Assembly: GCA_963747965.1 (NCBI GenBank) | Contig: CAVVGZ010000007.1 | Coordinates: forward strand, 930,001-994,000 | Length of the DNA stretch: 64,000 nt | Source: CAVVGZ01 sp963747965 | GTDB taxonomy: Bacteria > Chloroflexota > Anaerolineae > Anaerolineales > Anaerolineaceae | Direction of reading: 5' to 3' | In this document: piece after piece, positions 18,755 to 27,388 of the stretch | How positions within the stretch are numbered: position 1 is the stretch's first letter | How the letters are laid out: each line of letters begins with the position of its first letter | The notes under the pieces: generated by a model | Seen by the model: only the letters and a program-made list of their open reading frames with translations | Database searches by the model: none | What the model was told of the DNA's origin: nothing | Position numbers and translations under genes: made by a program

Positions 18755-19219
18755 ATGATGGAAAATACCATGGAAGAACAAGAAATAACTACAACATCAC
18801 CAGAACCAAATGCTCAGGATAAAATTCAGGCTGAAAAGGTCCAAAAAAGTATTTGGATAATTATTGGGATTGGAATTGTTGTATTAAGCCTGTTAATTGC
18901 TAGTTTCATTTTTTTGGCAAGTGCACCCACTACTGCTGTAGAAAAACTTCGTGATATTTTCATTATCTTTATGGCGTTAGAGTCATTTGTGGTTGGCGTT
19001 GCCCTGGTTATACTGATGGTTCAACTGGCAATATTGACTAACCTCATTCAAAATGAGGTCAAACCAATCTTGGATTCAACCCAACAAACCGCTAATACAT
19101 TACAGGGAACAGCAAAATTTCTGAGCGATAATTTAACGGAACCGGTGATAAAGCTCAATGAATATATCGCCGTGTTGAAAGAGATTGGCAGTATTATGAG
19201 TTTTCGTAAAAAAAAGTGA
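18755..19219 (+). CDS. Small membrane protein with two membrane helices
   Basis: A 154-residue protein not recognised by name. A polar N-terminus (about 30 residues) is followed by two hydrophobic helices (about 34-55 and 70-98) and a C-terminal amphipathic region ('LDSTQQTANTLQGTAKFLSDNLTEPVIKLNEYIAVLK') likely to form a coiled coil beside the membrane. Start choice between 18755, 18758 and 18770 is open, and no strong ribosome-binding site is visible. It lies 62 bases before the YtxH-like gene. The pair probably forms an envelope-associated operon; the C-terminal part has a look shared with DUF948-like proteins often found next to YtxH, which is an inference from memory. Confidence 0.6.
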   Translation: MMENTMEEQEITTTSPEPNAQDKIQAEKVQKSIWIIIGIGIVVLSLLIASFIFLASAPTTAVEKLRDIFIIFMALESFVVGVALVILMVQLAILTNLIQNEVKPILDSTQQTANTLQGTAKFLSDNLTEPVIKLNEYIAVLKEIGSIMSFRKKK

Positions 19220-19281
19220 AAATGTCTAACTAATTAGTTGATTGCAATTCTTATTAAATATTAACAAAAAGGAGAAATACG

Positions 19282-19617
19282 ATGGCTGAGAAAGATGAGT
19301 TTGGAGCATTGTTAGTGGGATTTGTTATAGGAGGTTTAACTGGTGCAGTAGCAGCGCTGTTAATGGCACCGCAAAGCGGTGAAGATACACGTCGGGTAAT
19401 CAAAGAAAAAGCAATTGAATTGGGCGATAGGGTTTCCACCACTGTTGAAGATGCCTATGCAAAAGCGGAGGCATCAGCAGTTGAGGCTCGTACCCGGTTT
19501 GATGAACTCGCCAAAATGACCCATGAAAAAGGGGAGGCTATGCAAAATAAAGGGAAGGTTTTGGTAGAAAAGCAACCCCCCCAGGGTGCTGAGAGTGAAC
19601 CCATAGAAAATATATAA
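19282..19617 (+). CDS. YtxH-domain envelope protein
   Basis: A 111-residue protein. An N-terminal Gly-rich membrane helix (about residues 10-28, LVGFVIGGLTGAVAALL) is followed directly by APQSGEDTRR, the signature of YtxH-like proteins. An Ala/Glu/Lys-rich helical tail comes next. AAAAAGGAGAAAT precedes the ATG. YtxH proteins are often linked to general stress in Firmicutes, but the molecular role is unknown. It is followed by a hairpin terminator. Confidence 0.8.
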   Translation: MAEKDEFGALLVGFVIGGLTGAVAALLMAPQSGEDTRRVIKEKAIELGDRVSTTVEDAYAKAEASAVEARTRFDELAKMTHEKGEAMQNKGKVLVEKQPPQGAESEPIENI

Positions 19618-19632
19618 TCAATTTTAACTCTT

Positions 19633-19798
19633 AAAGGGGCTGTCGGAAAAATAGACAGCCCCTTATCGATTTCCTATATAATGCCTTGTTTTGCTATCTA
19701 GAGCGCCTGTTCGCCCCACAAAATGGTATTTATCTAAGGTATTTTCCCACTAATGGCTGTCCAATAAGAAATAATTGCACATATGGGACAGCCTCTTT
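19633..19798. repeat. Pair of hairpins with inverted ends, terminators or small mobile-element remnant
   Basis: AAAGGGGCTGTC at 19633-19644 and its near-exact inverted copy GACAGCCTCTTT at 19787-19798 (11 of 12) bracket 166 bases. The left end also makes a local perfect hairpin with 19654-19664, and the right end one with GGCTGTCC at 19755-19762. The left hairpin can act as terminator for the YtxH gene, and the right one, followed by a T-rich stretch, too. Ends of the GGCTGTC type also occur on some IS elements. No transposase and no clear target duplication are seen. Confidence 0.45.
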
Positions 19799-19818
19799 TA
19801 GAATTCTCCCCCAAATTA

Positions 19819-21441
19819 TTATTCCTTACTTAACTGATGCAATACTTGGGGAATTTGTTCGCAGACATCTCCAGCCAAGATAGATGCGGGGTGTCCAACT
19901 ATCCGTGTTGCGGATAAACCTGCTTGTGCATGAATCCAGGATCCCGCCCAGGCTGAAATAAAGGAATCAACTCCCTGAGCACATAATCCCATTATTATCC
20001 CGGCAAGGACATCGCCTGTGCCTGCTTTTGCCAGTGCAGATGTGGCTACCGGGATAAAGGCACTATTTCCATCCGGATCGGCAATTATTGTTAAGGCACC
20101 TTTCAACACGATGATTTGATTCCATTCCCTTGCATATTTTTCAACCAATTCAAGTCGATTCATCTGGATCACTTTAACATCCAATCCGGTTAACCTGGAC
20201 ATTTCTCCTGGATGGGGTGTCAATATCGAGCGGGGTGGCAGGATCTCCGGCCATCCAGAAATTTGCGATAATAGGTTTAATCCATCTGCATCCAATATTA
20301 GTGATGGTAGGATTACTTTTTCTTCATGAATTTCTTCCTTACCGGTAATGAATCCTATCCCTCCTTTTTTCTTTACCAGCTTATCGCGAGAGATTAGATT
20401 CTTTAAAAAATCCCCTGTTGACTCTTCCTTCCCCAAACCTGGTCCAACCAGCAAAGCCGTTGCCCGATCCAAATTAGCAAGGAGTACGTCCGCTGCATTT
20501 TCTGAAATTACCCCCATTTCATGCGGTAAAACCAACCAGGTCACTTCAGGAATACTGCCGGCCATGGCTCCCTGTATAAATCCAGGTACACAAAGTTGAA
20601 CCAAACCCGTGCCTATCCTGTAAGCAGATTTGGCAGCCAGCAAAGCAGCACCGGGGTAATTGATTGATCCGGCAACAATTAACCCCATACCGTATGTACC
20701 TTTATGCGAGTCCATTTTTCGTTTTGGTAGAACATCCTTGACAAGCGTTTGATCAACCACAAATCGTTTAATGGATTTTATGGGAGGGAATTCTTCAGAT
20801 ATACCAATATCTACCACCTGGAGATCCCCAAGTTTTTCAAAAGCCGGGAATTTCAGCATTCCTTGCTTAACTGCCCCCATGGTTACTGTGGTGTCTGCCC
20901 GCAGGCATTCCGGTGCGGCCTCTCCACTATTACAATCGATGCCGGATGGACAATCCACCGCCACGACCATGGGAAGGGGAGTTATGCTGGCTATTTGGGT
21001 TAAATATTTTGCCAGATCGATTTCAAGGGGTAAATGTGTCCCTGTGCCAAGAACACCATCAAGGAGGACATTGCTCCTGGATATCCAGGCATCCAATTTT
21101 TCATTGGATGAATCCTCCCCAAGATCTAGAACTTCTCCCCCCTTTTCAATCACCCTTGCCAGTAGAGTGTCTTTTCTGGGGCGGGGTTTGAAAAGAACAA
21201 CGGAAGCATCCCATCCATTTTTTTGCAGGTCTGCAAGTGCTACCAGAGTGTCCCCCCCATTATTTCCTGAGCCAACCAATCCAACTACTTTCTTATCCCT
21301 GGATTCCGAAAATTTTTCCTGGATAACCCTGGATAATCCCAATCCAGCCCTCTCCATCATTAAAGCGTAGGAGGTACCAGCTGAGTCGGCTTGTTTTTCG
21401 ATATTGCGCATTTCTTCAACACTCACAACTTTATTCATCAT
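19819..21441 (-). CDS. nnr: Bifunctional NAD(P)H-hydrate repair enzyme (epimerase plus dehydratase)
   Basis: Repairs hydrated NADH and NADPH. The N-terminal ~215 residues are the YjeF_N epimerase domain (GLVGSGNNGGDTLVAL, AVDCPSGIDCNSG). The C-terminal ~300 residues are the ADP- or ATP-dependent dehydratase, related to ribokinases (GTYGMGLIVAGS, LTPHPGEMSRLTG, VLKGALTII, and the active-site AKAGTGDVLAGI). Length 540 residues is usual for the fused enzyme. The start ATG is preceded by AGAGGT. It is transcribed leftward, alone. Confidence 0.95.
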   Translation of the reverse strand: MMNKVVSVEEMRNIEKQADSAGTSYALMMERAGLGLSRVIQEKFSESRDKKVVGLVGSGNNGGDTLVALADLQKNGWDASVVLFKPRPRKDTLLARVIEKGGEVLDLGEDSSNEKLDAWISRSNVLLDGVLGTGTHLPLEIDLAKYLTQIASITPLPMVVAVDCPSGIDCNSGEAAPECLRADTTVTMGAVKQGMLKFPAFEKLGDLQVVDIGISEEFPPIKSIKRFVVDQTLVKDVLPKRKMDSHKGTYGMGLIVAGSINYPGAALLAAKSAYRIGTGLVQLCVPGFIQGAMAGSIPEVTWLVLPHEMGVISENAADVLLANLDRATALLVGPGLGKEESTGDFLKNLISRDKLVKKKGGIGFITGKEEIHEEKVILPSLILDADGLNLLSQISGWPEILPPRSILTPHPGEMSRLTGLDVKVIQMNRLELVEKYAREWNQIIVLKGALTIIADPDGNSAFIPVATSALAKAGTGDVLAGIIMGLCAQGVDSFISAWAGSWIHAQAGLSATRIVGHPASILAGDVCEQIPQVLHQLSKE

Positions 21442-21560
21442 ACAACCTCTTGAATCATTAATCTTTGTATTATTGTACGATTAAGTACGCAAGTGTCATA
21501 GGTGATAGCCTGCCGCTTACGGTATAATTTTTCCATTCCATTATCTCTCAGGATTAATCG

Positions 21561-23114
21561 ATGCAAAAAATCCTATATTTGGCAGTTTTTGTCTCCGGAA
21601 TGATCACCCTTGCCATTGAAATGGCAGCATCCCGTTTGCTGGGAAATGTATTTGGAACCAGCAATCTGGTCTGGGCGAGCATTATCGGACTAATCCTGAT
21701 CTACCTCGCCGTCGGAAACTATCTTGGTGGAATATTGGCAGATAGATATCCCCGGTTCAGCACTTTTTTTATCATCCAGATTTGGTCTGCAGTAGCTATT
21801 GCCCTTGTACCGGTCATTTCCAAACCCATATTACGGATGTCTGCGGATGCTTTTGACCAATTACAGTTGGGTGTGTTGTTTGGTTCATTTCTGACCGTAT
21901 TCATCATTTTGTGTATTCCAATCATTTTGCTTGGAACAATATCACCATTTGCCATTCGCCTGGCAATAAATGACACCCAGACATCCGGAAAATTATCCGG
22001 AAAAATATATGCTACCTCAACCCTGGGTTCCTTTGTTGGCGCCTTCCTCCCGGTGCTGGTTCTAATCCCTACCCTTGGCACTTATCGTACTTTCCTGGTT
22101 CTTGCTGCTTTGCTTGCAGTTATGGGATTGGTTGGTTTAGGTTGGTCAAGCGGCAGAAAGGCTGTGTTTTATTACCTCTGGATACCTATTTTAATTCTGG
22201 CATTATTCATCTGGGGATTATCCGGTAATACAAAATCAACTCCGGAGTTGATCTATGAAACTGAGTCTGAATACAACTATATCCAGGTACTTGAAGTTGA
22301 TGGATACCGGCTGCTGAGATTAAACGAAGGCCAGGGTATCCATTCCGTTTATCATCCAGAAATCATCAATTATTACGGTCCCTGGGAGATCATGCTTGTT
22401 GGACCATTTTTCAATTCTGTCCCCTATCCTGTGGAAAAATTAAATAAAATCGCCATTGTCGGATTGGCTGCAGGGACAACAGCACACCAGGCTTCCATCC
22501 TTTTTCCAGGGGTCGAGATAGATGGTTTCGAAATCGATCCGAAGATTGTCGAGATTGGACAAAAATATTTTGATATGAATCAGCCCAATCTGAACATAAT
22601 TATCCAGGATGGTCGCTGGGGATTGGAACATACGGATGGCAATTATGATCTCATCAGTATCGATGCCTATCGTCCACCTTATATTCCCTGGCACTTCACA
22701 ACCAAGGAGTTTTTTGAACTGGTACACCGGAAGCTCTCATCACAAGGAGTGATGGCAATCAATGTCGGCAGGTCCCCTGAGGATCGGAGATTGGTTGATG
22801 CACTTGGGACTACCATCCACTCTGTTTTCCCAAGTGTTCATGTAATGGACGTCCCCAATTCGTTCAATACAATCATATTTGCTTCCGTAAAGCCAACCAT
22901 CGAGATGGATCTTGAATCGAATTATGCCAATTTATTGAATCAGCCGGAAATAAATCCTTTGCTGCTCGAATCAATCAAGACAACTTTAGATAATATGCAA
23001 CCACAACCGGAATCCGGCCCGATATTTACCGACGACCTGGCACCAGTGGAATGGATAACAAACAATATGGTTCTAAATTTTTTACTCACTGGTGATAGGG
23101 AGGTGTTGAAATGA
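21561..23114 (+). CDS. Membrane-bound spermidine-synthase-like protein
   Basis: A 517-residue fusion. About seven membrane helices (residues 1-215; conserved 'GMITLAIEMAASRLLGNVFGTSNLVWASIIG') are joined to a methyltransferase-fold domain of the polyamine synthase family (about residues 230-470). The latter has the nucleotide-binding glycine loop IVGLAAGTTAHQ, the acidic 'EIDPKIVEIG' and the 'SIDAYRPPYIPWH' segment. Such fused proteins are common in bacteria, and their aminopropyl acceptor is generally unproven, so spermidine synthesis should not be assumed. It overlaps the next gene by four bases (ATGA), which implies coupled translation. Confidence 0.85.
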   Translation: MQKILYLAVFVSGMITLAIEMAASRLLGNVFGTSNLVWASIIGLILIYLAVGNYLGGILADRYPRFSTFFIIQIWSAVAIALVPVISKPILRMSADAFDQLQLGVLFGSFLTVFIILCIPIILLGTISPFAIRLAINDTQTSGKLSGKIYATSTLGSFVGAFLPVLVLIPTLGTYRTFLVLAALLAVMGLVGLGWSSGRKAVFYYLWIPILILALFIWGLSGNTKSTPELIYETESEYNYIQVLEVDGYRLLRLNEGQGIHSVYHPEIINYYGPWEIMLVGPFFNSVPYPVEKLNKIAIVGLAAGTTAHQASILFPGVEIDGFEIDPKIVEIGQKYFDMNQPNLNIIIQDGRWGLEHTDGNYDLISIDAYRPPYIPWHFTTKEFFELVHRKLSSQGVMAINVGRSPEDRRLVDALGTTIHSVFPSVHVMDVPNSFNTIIFASVKPTIEMDLESNYANLLNQPEINPLLLESIKTTLDNMQPQPESGPIFTDDLAPVEWITNNMVLNFLLTGDREVLK

Positions 23115-23779
23115 ATCTCTTTACACGATCAGCTTCATTATTTATCACAATCATCACTCCGCTTTTCTTGATCATGACAGCGATTAATATATTGATTACC
23201 CCCTACTTTGCCTGGGTAGAATACCACCTCCCGGGTTTCCCGGAAGATACGTATGGCTTAACTCAATTGGAACGCATAGAAATGTCAAAATTCGCAATTA
23301 ATTACTTGCGAAACCAGGAAGGGGTGGAATACCTGGGAGATTTAACCTTTCTGGATGGAACCCCGCAATATAATGAACGCGAACTGAGTCACATGGTGGA
23401 TGTCAAGGTCCTGGTGAAACAAATGATCCGATTTTGGTATGTGAGCTTCGCAGCCATCATTCTGATTTTGATCTTTTCAATTTATCAGGGTTGGAGAAAT
23501 GAATTCCTGGCAGGTTTACTTAAAGGTGCATACCTCACCCTCGGATTGATCATCGCTATCCTGCTGGCTGTCTTCACGAATTTCAATGTGCTTTTTACCG
23601 GATTCCACAAGATTTTCTTTGAGGGAAGCACCTGGATTTTTAAATATTCAGATACCTTAATTCGTCTTTTTCCCCTGCGTTTCTGGCAGGATGCTTTCAT
23701 TTTTGTGGGGGGATTCACCATACTAGGGGCAGGCTTGATCATCCTGTTCAGCCCAAAGTTACGTACACCCCAGGGATAA
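23111..23779 (+). CDS. Integral membrane protein of the TIGR01906/DUF1461 type
   Basis: A 222-residue protein with four predicted membrane helices (about residues 8-30, 98-118, 136-158 and 190-212). Between the first two is an extracytoplasmic stretch with 'LPGFPEDTYGLTQLERIEMS' and 'NYLRNQEGVEYL', which I recall from the DUF1461 family. Function unknown. The start codon overlaps the stop of the spermidine-synthase-like gene, so the two products are probably made together. A perfect hairpin terminator follows 11 bases after the stop. Confidence 0.72.
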   Translation: MNLFTRSASLFITIITPLFLIMTAINILITPYFAWVEYHLPGFPEDTYGLTQLERIEMSKFAINYLRNQEGVEYLGDLTFLDGTPQYNERELSHMVDVKVLVKQMIRFWYVSFAAIILILIFSIYQGWRNEFLAGLLKGAYLTLGLIIAILLAVFTNFNVLFTGFHKIFFEGSTWIFKYSDTLIRLFPLRFWQDAFIFVGGFTILGAGLIILFSPKLRTPQG

Positions 23780-23790
23780 TTCGATATTAA

Positions 23791-23826
23791 ACCAATAACA
23801 TGGGGAAGCGTTCCCATGTTATTGGT
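23791..23826. terminator. Bidirectional terminator between convergent genes
   Basis: A 14-bp perfect stem (ACCAATAACATGGG / CCCATGTTATTGGT) with a short loop lies between a rightward and a leftward gene, and can end both transcripts. Confidence 0.75.
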
Positions 23827-23844
23827 CCATGTTTTCAATCAACT

Positions 23845-25158
23845 CTATTTGAGAGCCTGGCAAACAGATTCGTCATATACCATATAGGATGTTTCAAAGC
23901 GTGTAACCCACTCACCGCTGCCGTGTGTTTTTTGATTGATGAGGTTGTGGAGGAGTCTGGCTGGATCTGGTGCTTCCCATTCACTACCCTCTAACGCTCC
24001 ATCCAAACCGACCTGGGATAGCTCGGTAGCCTCCCAAACAGGGGTATTGAGTGGAACGAAATGCACCCAGCTTTGACCAGGTTTTAGCGGGAAAGGTTCC
24101 CCATTTTCATCAATGAATCGGATCGGGCGTAGTTTTCCGGTTGACTTCTCGTAATCTTCATTTTTTGTCGTCCAGAAAATCCGGAACAACTGGCCATCCC
24201 TTAGCAGAATCGCAGGCGACTTATTGATATACATCAAATCGAGATCAAAGGCTGTTTCCGTACAGAACCGATGGTTGGTAAAAAGGATTACCACATTTTC
24301 ATAAGACAAGGGTTCGCCATTCAGGAGGTCTGTTGCCAGGATGAATGTTTCTCCATCGGCATCATCCTGGTACCTATTATAGGATCCCGTATCTTGAGAA
24401 TACTGCCAGACGACCTGGTCGATCGAGTTATACATAAACCATAAACGGGGTGCCGGTAGGCCGTTTGAAGGCGGTTCCAGGGTAAATTGATTGACCTGCA
24501 TACTCTCTGGATCAACTTCCTGCCTCATGGATTTCGCCATGTCTTCGATCGCAGCCACCGGTATCATGGCACTGTTAATATCATCTTCTTCCGTACCATA
24601 AATATTAGTAAATTGGCTGAGGTTTTGCAATACCCCTTTATAGCCAGAAGCCATCACAAGAAATCCATTATAGGATTTCTGCAGGTGATCGTATGGCAGC
24701 CTCCCTGACCTGATTGGTCCAATGGTAACCTGGTTCGAATCGTCATTGTCTGAATTGCTGGTGCCGGAACCCTCTGGTTTATGTTCCTCCGTGTCAATTG
24801 TAGGAAAATCTCCATAAAAAAGGGCAACAAATCGGCTCATGCCTTCACCAATAAATAACTCAAACACCAATGGACTGAATGATAAACCGGCTTGTGGACG
24901 GGAGGAAGCAGGCCAATTTGTTATAGAGACCAGAGCAGGTGGAAGCAACAAATTGTCAGGATTTTTAATTACCAACCCAGTCAATGGATTTACATCCTCA
25001 GGTAGTTTTGCCTTTTTGGAAGAGTCTGGATTATTCAACCTGTGGGATGTTTGTTCTGTGATACCCCCCATGGAAATTTCAAATCCTGGCAGGAAAGCAC
25101 TCACGAACACCACGATGAGCCCTGCTGACAGTATTGTTTTAATTGTATTTAACGACAT
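23845..25158 (-). CDS. DUF3048-family secreted protein (YerB-like)
   Basis: A 437-residue exported protein with an N-terminal hydrophobic signal (about residues 8-27) but no clear lipobox. The mature part begins with 'VNPLTGL', the hallmark of DUF3048, followed by 'RPQAGLSFSPLVFELFIGEGMSRFVALFYG' and later 'GPIRSGRLPYDHLQKSYNGFLV'. The C-terminal half (from about residue 290) carries 'GQSWVHFVPLNTPV'. The family is widespread in Gram-positive bacteria and Chloroflexota, and the molecular role is not established. An acidic Asn/Asp/Ser insertion near residue 130 looks like a loop specific to this protein. Confidence 0.78.
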   Translation of the reverse strand: MSLNTIKTILSAGLIVVFVSAFLPGFEISMGGITEQTSHRLNNPDSSKKAKLPEDVNPLTGLVIKNPDNLLLPPALVSITNWPASSRPQAGLSFSPLVFELFIGEGMSRFVALFYGDFPTIDTEEHKPEGSGTSNSDNDDSNQVTIGPIRSGRLPYDHLQKSYNGFLVMASGYKGVLQNLSQFTNIYGTEEDDINSAMIPVAAIEDMAKSMRQEVDPESMQVNQFTLEPPSNGLPAPRLWFMYNSIDQVVWQYSQDTGSYNRYQDDADGETFILATDLLNGEPLSYENVVILFTNHRFCTETAFDLDLMYINKSPAILLRDGQLFRIFWTTKNEDYEKSTGKLRPIRFIDENGEPFPLKPGQSWVHFVPLNTPVWEATELSQVGLDGALEGSEWEAPDPARLLHNLINQKTHGSGEWVTRFETSYMVYDESVCQALK

Positions 25159-25334
25159 AAGATATCTCCCTTTTCAAGGGTAATTTCCGATTCGGGAACA
25201 GGTATCCCTGTTTCGCCATTGTACCATACGGTTTTGTCAAGGTATTTTTCTGAATGACCATTTTCTTAAAAGACCTAAAACCAGGATCATCAGGGCAGGA
25301 TTAAATAAGGGGATAGATTGTGTCCAACTGAATT

Positions 25335-26027
25335 TTATGATCTGTTTTGCACGGGTTGCAGAATGAGCAATTGGTCCTGCTTGGATGCCTTCATGACAAA
25401 ATTAAAACAATCTAATTTTGAACAACATTCAAGATCATCATTCAATTTTTGCAGTATCTCAGGTTGTGAGCTGATTTTCTCGGGTTTCCATGAGCTGACA
25501 ATTGATAAATAATCGGAGGAATCAGCTGCATTTCCATTGAGTGAATCAATAAAATAATCGGCACAGGCTTTGTCTTCCAGGCCGCTTGATTCGGAATGAA
25601 CACCTGTCATCACGAAATTAACGCTTTCCGGTTGATTGTTGCGTAAGTATTGAATTGTTGCACCTGCATTGACAAACGTTCCGGCAAGCAGTATTGGAGT
25701 ATCGCGGTAGGCTACCATTCCCTGCGTACCAGCAGTTGTCCTCTGGATGATCGTTATTCCAGAGAGATTTCTCGAACGGATATCGCTGGGAGAATTCCAC
25801 AGATCAAATCCTGCAACTGGTAATCCGTTACTTTCCCCCAACAGAAGAGCATCACTAAAATCGTCTTTTAATTGAAAGGCTTCTTGAACAGTCCTGACCA
25901 GGATAATTTTTTGTGCCCCTGCAGAAAATGCGTAAGCCGCTGTTGTAAATGCCCTGCAAACATCAATCACCACAGCGGCTTCGGATTTTGCTACCGGATC
26001 TTCGAGAATCGTCCTAAAGAGCTTCAT
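25335..26027 (-). CDS. ComB-family protein (2-phosphosulfolactate phosphatase fold)
   Basis: A 230-residue protein matching the ComB family: VVIDVCRAFTTAAYAFSAGA near the N-terminus, 'LLLGESNGLPVAGFDLWNSP', 'IIQRTTAGTQG' and 'AGTFVNAGATIQYL'. In methanogens ComB removes phosphate from phosphosulfolactate for coenzyme M synthesis. No other coenzyme M gene is in the window, and in bacteria the substrate of most homologues is unproven. It lies 62 bases downstream of apgM in the same direction, so the two may share a transcript. Confidence 0.8.
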   Translation of the reverse strand: MKLFRTILEDPVAKSEAAVVIDVCRAFTTAAYAFSAGAQKIILVRTVQEAFQLKDDFSDALLLGESNGLPVAGFDLWNSPSDIRSRNLSGITIIQRTTAGTQGMVAYRDTPILLAGTFVNAGATIQYLRNNQPESVNFVMTGVHSESSGLEDKACADYFIDSLNGNAADSSDYLSIVSSWKPEKISSQPEILQKLNDDLECCSKLDCFNFVMKASKQDQLLILQPVQNRS

Positions 26028-26089
26028 TAATAAATAACATGCGCTATTTTCCTGATTGGATGAAACGCAATTGTCAAACCCGGTAGTGA

Positions 26090-27298
26090 TCAGGCTCCAA
26101 ATTTAATTAATCGGTTGGCGTGGGCCAGGGCAAGCGGCATCACATCTAGCGAATATATATTTCCCAATCCTCCCTGGGAACAGGCACGCTCACCAAAATA
26201 AGATTGCATATCTGGCCTGACTGTTGCGGGTGCCCAAAGAAGGAATGGCACTGGATGCCATGAATGGCTTTTTAATTTTGCGGGTGTAGAATGATCTCCG
26301 GTAATCATTAATACATCCGGTTTGAGCTGCATCAGCTCTGGAAGCGCCTGGTCTACACCCTCTATTATCTTGACTTTCCCTTCAAAGTTGCCATCTTCTC
26401 CATAGCTGTCCGTCTTCTTAATATGTACGAAGAAGAAATCATAATCATTCCAGGCTCTTGCAACTGCTGAAAATTCATCCGATGGTGTTTCCCCCTCAAA
26501 TTGGATAACATCCATCCCCACCAACTGCGCCACCCCCCGGTACATGGGATATACCGCCACACAGGCTGCCCGTAAACCGTACATCTCCTGGTAGCCGGGA
26601 AGTCCAGGGTCGGTGGCATATCCACGTATGGTGAGGGCATTGGCTTTGGGTTGATCAGCTAAAATTTTCATCGCTTTGGAAATCCACAAATTGAAAAGAT
26701 CTGCTGTTCTCTCCGCTTCAGGATTTTTCGCCTTTACCGGCAATGGAGCAACTCCTGTCCGCTGAGGATCTGTTTCAAAAAGGTCAGGCGACAAATTTTT
26801 CCCCCGCATGACAAGTGCGAATCGGTACTCCTTCACATGTCTAATTTCAGTTTCAACACCTTCAATTTTTATCGGTTTTAGTTTTTCAACCAATGAAGCC
26901 CCCACTTCACTTGGAATCCTTCCCGCACGCCTATCAGATATATTACCAAGGGTATCTACAGTGCAGAAATTTCCACGGACAGCGACATCCCCTTTGTGAA
27001 CATCCAAACCAACTCCAATGGCTTCCAAAACACCCCGACCAACCTCATGCGCCACCGGATCAATTCCGAATAATCCTAGGTGAGCAGGGCCAGAACCGGG
27101 AGTAATTCCAGGGCTGATTGGATTTGTTTGGCCAAGTATGCCTTCTCTGGCAAGTTGATCCATATTTGGGGTTTTTGCGGTTTCCAGTTCCGTCAAACCA
27201 TCCAGGGCAACTGGTAATCCACCCAGGCCATCCATTATCATCAGTACAATTTTTGTATCTGCTGTGGTGGATAATGCAGTAATTTGTTCTAGTTTCAT
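26090..27298 (-). CDS. apgM: Cofactor-independent phosphoglycerate mutase, archaeal type (ApgM)
   Basis: Interconverts 3- and 2-phosphoglycerate in glycolysis, using an alkaline-phosphatase-like metal centre. The metal-binding start MIMDGLGG, the phosphoserine region SPGITPGSGPAHLGLFG and the C-terminal MITGDHSTPAKLKSHSWHPVP are all present. Length (402 aa) fits the ApgM/aPGAM branch, shorter than the usual bacterial GpmI (~510 aa). The short 63-bp gap to the ComB-like gene suggests co-transcription. Confidence 0.92.
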   Translation of the reverse strand: MKLEQITALSTTADTKIVLMIMDGLGGLPVALDGLTELETAKTPNMDQLAREGILGQTNPISPGITPGSGPAHLGLFGIDPVAHEVGRGVLEAIGVGLDVHKGDVAVRGNFCTVDTLGNISDRRAGRIPSEVGASLVEKLKPIKIEGVETEIRHVKEYRFALVMRGKNLSPDLFETDPQRTGVAPLPVKAKNPEAERTADLFNLWISKAMKILADQPKANALTIRGYATDPGLPGYQEMYGLRAACVAVYPMYRGVAQLVGMDVIQFEGETPSDEFSAVARAWNDYDFFFVHIKKTDSYGEDGNFEGKVKIIEGVDQALPELMQLKPDVLMITGDHSTPAKLKSHSWHPVPFLLWAPATVRPDMQSYFGERACSQGGLGNIYSLDVMPLALAHANRLIKFGA

Positions 27299-27388
27299 AT
27301 TAGACCTCTTATATAGTATTGACTTAAAATAAATTTTAGCCTAATTTATACGCTTGTACCAGAATTGATAGGATTTTCTAATTAATTG

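Noticed and set aside
20771..21370. Plus-strand frame of 199 codons inside nnr
   Set aside because: Antisense shadow of a well-supported gene; composition is Ser/Pro/Arg-rich as expected from a reverse reading.
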